The notes below the pieces were generated by a model, which saw only the letters and a list, made by a program, of their open reading frames with translations, did not search any database and was not told the origin of the DNA. Below are positions 58,032-64,000 of a stretch of DNA of 64,000 nucleotides, piece by piece. The DNA is taken from the NCBI GenBank assembly GCA_038249195.1, contig JBBRWM010000004.1, positions 62,001 to 126,000 of the forward strand, written 5' to 3'. Numbering within the stretch: position 1 is the first letter of the stretch; each line of letters starts with the position of its first letter. The position numbers and the translations under genes were made by a program. The stretch comes from JAOUEA01 sp038249195. GTDB lineage: Bacteria; Actinomycetota; UBA4738; HRBIN12.

Positions 58032-60041
58032 GTGTCCAGCTTCGCCGATGAGGTCGCCGCCCTCCGCGGGACCAAGCCGGCCACCCTGAAGGACCTGTTA
58101 ACCCACGGCGCCTTCTCACGACTCCTGGCGGCCATGGCGATCTCCTCGCTCGGAGACTGGGTGGGCTTCGTGGCGGTGACGTCGCTCGTGGCGAGCGTCT
58201 CGGGGACGGCGGCGGGGTTCGCGATCGGCGGGGTGATGATCGCTCGGATGCTCCCCGCGATCCTCTTCGGACCCATCGCGGGCGCACTGATCGACCGCGT
58301 CAACCGCAAGCAGGTCATGATCATCGCCGATCTGGGGCGCGGCGCGATGTATGCCTCGATGGCGTTCGTGCGAACGCTCTGGGCGATCTACCTGCTGTCC
58401 TTCGCTATCGAATGTCTTTCGCTGCTCTGGTCGCCGGCGCGCGACGCGTCCCTGCCCAACATCGTTCCGCGCCGTCAATTGGCGAACGCGAACTCGATCG
58501 GTCTCGTCAGCACGTATGCGACGCTGCCGCTGGGCGGCGCCGTGTTCGCCGTTCTGGCCGGGCTCAGCACCGCGCTCCACACGCAGCTGCCGCTCCTGGG
58601 CGCGCACCCGGAGTCGCTCCCGCTGCTGCTCGATGCGGGTACCTTCGCGTTCTCCGCGGCGATGGTGAGCGGCGTGCACATCCCGCCGCCCACCGGAGCC
58701 GGGCGCGGTCGGTTCGATCTCTCGCGCGTGTGGCACGACATCGGCGACGGCGTGCGGTTCCTGCGCGAGGATTCCATCGCCTCCGCGATGACGGCGGGCA
58801 TCGTCATCGCGTTCGCCTCCGTGGGCGCGGTGCTCGCCCTCGGGTCGCCGTTCGTCACCGACGCCCTCCAGGCGGGACCCGCGGGATGGGGTGTCATGGT
58901 GACGGCCTTCGGCATCGGGATGGCCATCGGCATGGCGGGGAGCAACGAGGTCACCAAGTTCTTCGAACGCGACCTGTCCTTCGTCTGGGCCATGGTCGCG
59001 GCCGCCTGCACGCTGTTCTTGCTGGCCGCCATGCCCTCCTTGGCGTGGGCAGCTCTGGTGGCGGTGTGGCTCGGCGCCTTCTGCGGCCTCGCGTGGGTGA
59101 GCGGCTACACGCTGTTGCAGGAGAACGTGGAGGACGAGTACCGCGGGCGGACGTTCGCCGCGCTCACGGTGCTCTCGCGGCTCGGGCTCTTCCTGTCCCT
59201 GACCATCTTCCCTATCCTCTCGGGTGTCTATGCCAAGCGACTCGGCTTCGACCACTCCGGAACGCGGATGGCCCTGTGGACGGCGGGCGGGCTCGCGCTC
59301 GCGGGCGGCCTCAACACACGCCGCCTCCTCGGGCGGCATCGGCTCTCTCGACCCCAGCCGCTCATCCTCGTGCCCAAGCTGAAGCGCGCGCAGGGCAACG
59401 GGCTGTTCATCGCATTCGAGGGCGTCGAGGGCGCCGGCAAGGGCACGCAGATCAAACGCGCGGAGGCGTATCTACGCGAACGGGGTCAGGAAGTGGTGGT
59501 CACGCGCGAGCCCGGCGGGACCGAACTCGGGGAGAAGATCCGCGACGTCCTGCTCGACCCTCGCACCGGCAAGCTCGACGCTCGCAGCGAGACCCTGCTC
59601 TTCGCGGCCGCACGCGCGCAGACCGTGACATCGGTGATCCGCCCCGCCCTGGCCGAGGGCAAGATCGTCATCTGCGACCGATACGTCGATTCCTCGCTCG
59701 CCTACCAGGGCTGGGCTCGCGGGCTCGGTGAGCAGGACGTGCTCACCCTGAACGTCTGGGCCACCCAGGGCCTGTTTCCCGACCTCGTCATCCTCCTGCA
59801 TGTCGAACCCGAGCGGGGGTTGCTGCGTTCGACCGAGGCACCCGACCGATTGGAGCTCGAGGGGGAGGCGTTCCATACGAAAGTGGCCGACGCCTACCTG
59901 AAGATCGCCGAGGAGCATCCGGAGCGCTTCGTGGTGGTGGAGGGGGACGCGCCCGAGGAGATCGTGTTCTCCGGTGTGCGCGAGGCGCTCGATCACGTCC
60001 TGCGCGATCGCGACGAGGGCCTGGAGCCCGGCGCGCCGTGA
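58032..60041 (+). CDS. tmk: MFS transporter - thymidylate kinase fusion
   Basis: 669 residues from a GTG 6 bp after topA. Residues about 25-430 are an MFS-type membrane domain with about 12 helices (GDWVGFVAVTSLVAS, the ARDASLPNIVPRRQLANANS loop, DEYRGRTFAALTV), of the enterobactin-exporter-like group. A short linker leads to a full thymidylate kinase (about 456-669): P-loop FEGVEGAGKGTQ, TREPGGTELGEKIRD, CDRYVDSSLAYQG and a LID-like RSTEAPDRLELEG. The P-loop has Gly where most Tmk have Ser or Thr after Lys. Tmk makes dTDP for DNA synthesis. MFS-Tmk fusions exist in other Actinobacteria; why they are joined is unknown. Confidence 0.95.
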   Translation: MSSFADEVAALRGTKPATLKDLLTHGAFSRLLAAMAISSLGDWVGFVAVTSLVASVSGTAAGFAIGGVMIARMLPAILFGPIAGALIDRVNRKQVMIIADLGRGAMYASMAFVRTLWAIYLLSFAIECLSLLWSPARDASLPNIVPRRQLANANSIGLVSTYATLPLGGAVFAVLAGLSTALHTQLPLLGAHPESLPLLLDAGTFAFSAAMVSGVHIPPPTGAGRGRFDLSRVWHDIGDGVRFLREDSIASAMTAGIVIAFASVGAVLALGSPFVTDALQAGPAGWGVMVTAFGIGMAIGMAGSNEVTKFFERDLSFVWAMVAAACTLFLLAAMPSLAWAALVAVWLGAFCGLAWVSGYTLLQENVEDEYRGRTFAALTVLSRLGLFLSLTIFPILSGVYAKRLGFDHSGTRMALWTAGGLALAGGLNTRRLLGRHRLSRPQPLILVPKLKRAQGNGLFIAFEGVEGAGKGTQIKRAEAYLRERGQEVVVTREPGGTELGEKIRDVLLDPRTGKLDARSETLLFAAARAQTVTSVIRPALAEGKIVICDRYVDSSLAYQGWARGLGEQDVLTLNVWATQGLFPDLVILLHVEPERGLLRSTEAPDRLELEGEAFHTKVADAYLKIAEEHPERFVVVEGDAPEEIVFSGVREALDHVLRDRDEGLEPGAP

Positions 60042-60071
60042 TGGTCGACGTCGAGCGATAGCATCGCCGGG

Positions 60072-61184
60072 ATGAGCTCGGTCCTGGAGGGCGTTCCCGG
60101 GCAGGCGGCCGCGATGGCCTTCCTGATCGGCGCGGCGCAACGGCCCCACCATGCCTACGTCCTCGGCGGCCCTGAAGGGTCGGGCAAGTCGCTTGCCGCC
60201 GTCGCGTTCACGGCCGCGCTCCTGTGTTCCGACGGCGGCTGCGGGGCCTGCCGGGCCTGCAGGCTCTCACTGGCAGGCCATCACCCCAACGTCTTCCTGG
60301 TCGAGCCCGAGGGCCGTGACATCCATGTGGACACGATCCGCGAAGAGGTGTGGACGCCCGCGTCGCGAACCGCCCCCGAACCCGGCCGGAAGGTCTTCGT
60401 GATCCGGGAGGCGGACCGCCTCAGTCCCGCCGCGGCCGACACGCTTCTGAAGGTCCTTGAGGAGCCGCCGGCCGAGACCCTGTTCCTCTTGCTGTCGGCT
60501 CGGGCGCACGAGTTGCCCGACACCATCGTGTCGCGCTGCCATCTCGTGATGTTCACGGCGCTCTCGGAATCGTTCGTCGTGGGGGTCCTCACCACCGAGG
60601 GGGTGCCCGAGGTCCGCGCACACCTCGCGGCGCGCCTGGCGGGGGGGAACCTCGGGCGGGCGCGGCGGCTGGCCGTCAACCACGACGGCCTGGCGTTCCG
60701 GGACGCGGCACGCGAGGCGCTCATCCACGCCGCCGACGGGCCGCCCGGCGCCTTGGAGGCCGCCACGATCGTTCTGGACGCTGCCGCGGGGTACAAGAAG
60801 AACCTCAAGGGTGAGCTCGACGCGGAGCTTGCGCCGTTCCTCGATGAACGCGGCCGGCCAGAGGACGCGTATCGCGGATCCATCAAGCGCCTCGAGGTTC
60901 GGTTCATGCGCAAGGAGCGCCGGGCCGAACGCGACTACGTGGACTGGGTCCTGCTCGCGGTCTCCGCGTTGCTGCGCGACCGCATCGCGGTGGCTGTTGG
61001 CGGGGGGTCCGAGCTGCTCCTGAACCCGGACCTCGCGCCCGATGACCGGCTGAGCGTGGCCCGGGCGGCGCGCGGCCTGGCCGGGGTGGAGGAAGCCCGC
61101 GCCGAGCTCGCGGAGGAGCTGAACCTCAATACGCGACTCGTGTTGGAGCGGGCGTTCCTGCAGTTGGCCGAGGTCGCCGCGTAA
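60072..61184 (+). CDS. holB: DNA polymerase III delta' subunit
   Basis: 370 residues, clamp-loader AAA+ fold. The P-loop is GGPEGSGKS; the zinc cluster is CSDGGCGACRACRLSLAGHHPNV with three or four Cys; then EADRLSPAAADTLLKVLEEPP and the SRC sensor (IVSRCHLVMF), all typical of HolB/DnaX-like proteins. Most delta' subunits have a degenerate P-loop; this one looks able to bind ATP. The C-terminal part is longer than average and helical. It follows the MFS-tmk gene by 30 bp and completes the topA-tmk-holB unit. Confidence 0.95.
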   Translation: MSSVLEGVPGQAAAMAFLIGAAQRPHHAYVLGGPEGSGKSLAAVAFTAALLCSDGGCGACRACRLSLAGHHPNVFLVEPEGRDIHVDTIREEVWTPASRTAPEPGRKVFVIREADRLSPAAADTLLKVLEEPPAETLFLLLSARAHELPDTIVSRCHLVMFTALSESFVVGVLTTEGVPEVRAHLAARLAGGNLGRARRLAVNHDGLAFRDAAREALIHAADGPPGALEAATIVLDAAAGYKKNLKGELDAELAPFLDERGRPEDAYRGSIKRLEVRFMRKERRAERDYVDWVLLAVSALLRDRIAVAVGGGSELLLNPDLAPDDRLSVARAARGLAGVEEARAELAEELNLNTRLVLERAFLQLAEVAA

Positions 61185-61292
61185 GGTGCTCGGCCTCGCT
61201 CCCTACCGCGGATGGCGGAGCCGTTTCGACGCCGCACGAGTGGTGCTGGCACCATTGGCGACGGGCGCCCAGGTCCTCACGCTGGTACGGAC

Positions 61293-61667
61293 ATGTCCGT
61301 TCGCGTGTTGATCGTGGATGACCAGGCCCCGTTCCGGATGGCGGCGCACATGGTCGTGGATGCCACCGATGGATTCGAGGTGGTCGGGGAGGCGGAAACT
61401 GGTGAGGACTCGGTCGGCATGGCCGCCCGACTCCGGCCCGACCTGGTGCTGATGGATGTGAACCTGCCGGGCATGAATGGGCTCGACGCGACCCGGCAGA
61501 TCCTCGAGGGCGCGAGCGACGCCGTGGTGGTGCTCCTGCTTTCCACGTACGAAGAAGAGGAATACGCGCCCCGCGCCGCCGAATGCGGCGCCTCGGCGTA
61601 CATCCCCAAGGGGGCGTTCGGGCCTGAGCGACTCGAGGAGGCCTGGGCCGCCTCAGGCTCGGCCTGA
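61293..61667 (+). CDS. Stand-alone response-regulator receiver domain
   Basis: 124 residues, the length of a bare receiver. The ATG at 61293 starts MSVRVLIVDDQAPFRMAAHMVV. Acidic pair, phosphoacceptor (LVLMDVNLPGMNGLDATRQIL), Ser/Thr switch (LLLSTYEEEEY) and Lys (YIPKGAF) are all present. The receiver is of the NarL/FixJ type, but the LuxR-type HTH that normally follows is missing because the frame stops after EEAWAASGSA. It could act as a phosphate relay or sink, or be a NarL regulator that lost its output domain. No kinase is adjacent. It overlaps the convergent peptidase gene by 15 bp. Confidence 0.88.
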   Translation: MSVRVLIVDDQAPFRMAAHMVVDATDGFEVVGEAETGEDSVGMAARLRPDLVLMDVNLPGMNGLDATRQILEGASDAVVVLLLSTYEEEEYAPRAAECGASAYIPKGAFGPERLEEAWAASGSA

Positions 61668-64000
61668 GCTCGGACCGCGGGCAGGGTATCCCCGCACGAT
61701 CAGTTCCGTGAACTCCATCTGATGGATCGACGCGCGGGGCGAGCGCAGCACGAGCCGAACCTTCACGACGTCGTCGCGGCCCGCGCGCGGGCGCACCACG
61801 GTGACCCGGTTCCCAGGGAAGCCGTCCACGGTACGGAAGGCGAGGATCCACCTTTCACGGGGTGCGCGGGTCCAGACATCGAGCGCCTTGGCGTCGGCGA
61901 AGGATCCCGCGCAGATCGCTGAGGGGTCGATGCCGAACGCCATGAGGTGCACCGGTTGCGGGAGGCGGATCGTCAGGGATCGTGGTTCGTCGGCCGATGT
62001 GAGCCAGCTGGTGGCGAGCGAGGCGTCCACCGCCCCGCGCGGTCCGCACTCGCCGGAGGGTCCGGAGCGATCGGGTCCGGTGTAGCCCACGATCACGGCC
62101 CCGCCCGACAAGGCCGCCCAGTCTCTGCGGAGGGCGATCCGACGCCGGCTCTTTCCCCCGACCCTGACCCCGGGAAGGATCCGGGTGGGGTACCCGTCGA
62201 GGGCGACCTCGACGTTGCGGTAGCTCGCGTTCGGAACGTCGGGGATCGTGAACCGCCCGTCTGGACCCGAAACGGCGAAGCGATCCACCGGGACGCCTTG
62301 CTGACCGCCGGCGATCCGGATCACGGCGCCCTGAACCGGTGATCCGCCCGCACTCGGATCCACCACGCGTCCGGCGAACGTGCCGCACGCCTCTGGGCAC
62401 GACGGCGGCGTGGTGAATTCGGCGTCGGGGTGAAGGTCGAACGTATCGCTGGTGGTGGCGAAGAACCCCATGCCCCGTTCGGCGAACACGTCCCACAGGT
62501 CCGCGTGATGGGCGCCGCCGTAGGTCGCGGCGTCGGCCACCAAGATCGCGTCGCGCATGTCGAGGAACGTCGGAGCAGGCGGCGAAAACTCCATGGCGCG
62601 CGTCACGAGGCTCTCCGCTACGGAGGAGCCGAGCCGATCCCGAAGCTCCCAGAGCGTCTGCAGCCAGATCTCTCCGTCGGCGTGCACTTCGGGGTGGGTG
62701 AAGACGTGGCCGAAGTCTGCGTACGTCAGCCCGCCCGGCCCTGCGCCTCCGGGTGTGTCGGGGCACCCCGCAGCGGGCGTCCCCACGGGGCAGTCGGCGA
62801 ACTGGAACCGGACGCCGCCGCCTCCGCTGACCCACGCCCCCATCGCCACGTCGACGGCAGCGGTGTCCGCCTCGTAGCCACCGGCCACGAGCGCGTCGAG
62901 CGCGTACCAATCGCTCCAACCCTCGCTGAGGGCGTTCGACTGGGCTCCGAAGAGGGCGTCGGTGCCGTCGGGCATGGTGACGAGTCGGGAGGTGAGCCCG
63001 TGCGTGTACTCGTGATAGACCACGGAGGCGTCCCCCGCCCCATCGGCGGCCGGAAACGCGCGATCCTTCCGGGTCTTGTGGAAGAGATACAGGGACATCC
63101 GGCCGGGACGCCCGTCGGGCGGCGTGTACATGGTGCTGTCGTTCACGAGCGCCGGCCTGCCGTTCCTTCTGCGGTCGGCGCCCACGAGCGTCGCCGCATT
63201 CACCGGATCCCCCCCGCGCCCGCCCCGACCGTCGTGGTTGTTCACCTGGAAGTTCCCCGCGGCCTCGGTGAACCCGATGGGCGCCGCGGCGAGATGGTCG
63301 TGGAACGCGTTCAGGAGGTAGTAGGCCTGCACGGCTTCCTGGCGGCGGTTCGCCTGCCAGCTGTAAGGGACGCGCGGGTCCCAGGTGCAGGGGGTCGCCG
63401 GGCTGCAGTTCTGGGATGTCGTGGACGTGTCGAGGGTCGTGGGCTGGATCCAGGACAGCGAGGCGGCGTCGAGGGCGGGGACCTCGCCGCGCGGATCGAC
63501 ACCGATGTCGCCGTCCTCGGCGGTGTAGACGTGCGCGTTGTTGCCCGACAGGGCGTTGGGGCCGGCGACGGGGAACGTCACGGGCGACTGCACGCCGCCG
63601 TCGTTGGGGAACGGGCCGGGCGCGTGCGGCCAGGCCAGGCCCGTACCCCTCTGATCGGAGCGGACGAGGTTCTCGCTCCAGAGGATCTCCCCGCTCCTGG
63701 CGTCGACCAGCGAGCGGATGACGCGGCGAGGGGAGACCGCCGTGACGGTGTCCCAGGCGGGCGATGCCGCGCCGCCCGCGGTGGGGAACCGCACCCGCAC
63801 CGCGCGGTCGAGGGTCCCCCTCATCGTCGCACGGCGATGCCTGCCACCGGCAGCCGCCCATGCGGTGCCGAGCGCCTCTCGTGCGGAGAGCGTCGGCCCG
63901 GGGGCGGTTTCGAACCGCACGACGTGGTCGACGGGGCCGGACAGCGTCACCAACGATCCGTCTGCTCTGACGGACGCCTTCAGCCCCGCGCCGAACAGCG
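61653..64000 (-). CDS. Secreted M36 fungalysin-type zinc metallopeptidase, truncated by the window edge
   Basis: At least 780 codons; the frame continues past base 64000, so the signal peptide and part of the propeptide are missing. The visible start (LFGAGLKASVRADGSLV) fits the FTP/fungalysin propeptide. The catalytic domain has HEYTH (about 63000-63020) with the third zinc ligand in NALSEGWSDWYA. A carboxypeptidase-regulatory-like beta domain follows (GTFAGRVVDPSAGGSPVQGA, GPDGRFTIPDVPNASYRNV) and a C-terminal discoidin-like beta sandwich with DASLATSWLTSAD. Cys-containing loops suggest disulfides. Bacterial M36 enzymes degrade extracellular protein; the added domains may bind the cell surface or substrate. 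Confidence 0.92.
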   Translation of the reverse strand, partial: LFGAGLKASVRADGSLVTLSGPVDHVVRFETAPGPTLSAREALGTAWAAAGGRHRRATMRGTLDRAVRVRFPTAGGAASPAWDTVTAVSPRRVIRSLVDARSGEILWSENLVRSDQRGTGLAWPHAPGPFPNDGGVQSPVTFPVAGPNALSGNNAHVYTAEDGDIGVDPRGEVPALDAASLSWIQPTTLDTSTTSQNCSPATPCTWDPRVPYSWQANRRQEAVQAYYLLNAFHDHLAAAPIGFTEAAGNFQVNNHDGRGGRGGDPVNAATLVGADRRRNGRPALVNDSTMYTPPDGRPGRMSLYLFHKTRKDRAFPAADGAGDASVVYHEYTHGLTSRLVTMPDGTDALFGAQSNALSEGWSDWYALDALVAGGYEADTAAVDVAMGAWVSGGGGVRFQFADCPVGTPAAGCPDTPGGAGPGGLTYADFGHVFTHPEVHADGEIWLQTLWELRDRLGSSVAESLVTRAMEFSPPAPTFLDMRDAILVADAATYGGAHHADLWDVFAERGMGFFATTSDTFDLHPDAEFTTPPSCPEACGTFAGRVVDPSAGGSPVQGAVIRIAGGQQGVPVDRFAVSGPDGRFTIPDVPNASYRNVEVALDGYPTRILPGVRVGGKSRRRIALRRDWAALSGGAVIVGYTGPDRSGPSGECGPRGAVDASLATSWLTSADEPRSLTIRLPQPVHLMAFGIDPSAICAGSFADAKALDVWTRAPRERWILAFRTVDGFPGNRVTVVRPRAGRDDVVKVRLVLRSPRASIHQMEFTELIVRGYPARGPSSGRA

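Noticed and set aside
61185..61292. Possible tRNA after holB, a common place in Actinobacteria
   Set aside because: No T-loop GGTTCRANYCC-like sequence or acceptor-stem pairing could be found there or elsewhere in the window.
61855..63861. A second long minus-strand frame inside the M36 peptidase gene
   Set aside because: It is a shifted frame of the peptidase gene with Arg-rich composition; the HEYTH motif lies in the other frame.

Overview
The window is a high-GC chromosomal segment that looks like an Actinomycetota-type genome, probably an uncultured or deep-branching lineage. Supporting this are the many GTG starts and 4-bp start/stop overlaps, the topA - MFS/thymidylate kinase fusion - holB order at 55.5-61.2 kb, the large class III cyclase/ATPase/TPR proteins, an LtrA protein, a K+-independent H+-pyrophosphatase and the OB-fold/TrkA neighbourhood. 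No rRNA, tRNA, CRISPR array, phage or intact insertion sequence was seen. I would not place the organism below phylum from this sequence.

Layout. 0-4.1 kb (minus): a cobalamin-riboswitch operon encoding a secreted alpha/alpha-barrel protein, a membrane-anchored DUF4430-like protein, an ECF transporter T component and a double ECF ATPase that runs off the left edge. The two secreted proteins together match the two halves of animal intrinsic factor/transcobalamin. 4.1-15.9 kb: a dirigent-like barrel protein, two cyclase/AAA/TPR signalling proteins, a PAC2 protein, a broken ABC ATPase, an OmpR-type two-component pair, an aldo/keto reductase and an APH-like kinase. 15.9-27.1 kb: a decayed monooxygenase gene, pirin, LtrA, and a cluster of small SRPBCC, ArsR, VOC and YCII proteins around a second two-component system and an alkaline-phosphatase-superfamily enzyme. 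27.2-34.7 kb: a DrrAB-type ABC exporter, a secreted protein, a lipid-linked-glycan flippase and a DEAD/DUF1998 helicase.

34.7-54.1 kb is an ion-homeostasis region. It holds a CaCA-family exchanger behind a manganese (yybP-ykoY) riboswitch, a divergent second CaCA exchanger, an LCP cell-wall ligase, NhaA, an APC permease with a NUDIX protein, HppA and an OB-fold protein. It then has two TrkA-type regulators with a KimA-like permease, a short KdpD-like kinase, KdpE and a second KimA-like permease. Between the first KimA-like operon and kdpDE lie three copies of a tandem 11-bp-period box, likely KdpE operators. 54.1-64 kb: GNAT, DedA, topA, MFS-tmk, holB, a stand-alone receiver and an M36 (fungalysin) peptidase cut by the right edge.

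The strongest discoveries are the riboswitch-linked split transcobalamin-like/ECF operon, the Mn riboswitch that points to the substrate of a CaCA exchanger, the KdpE-like boxes beside KimA-like permeases with no kdpFABC in the window, and a 95-bp nested palindrome at 45.2 kb.
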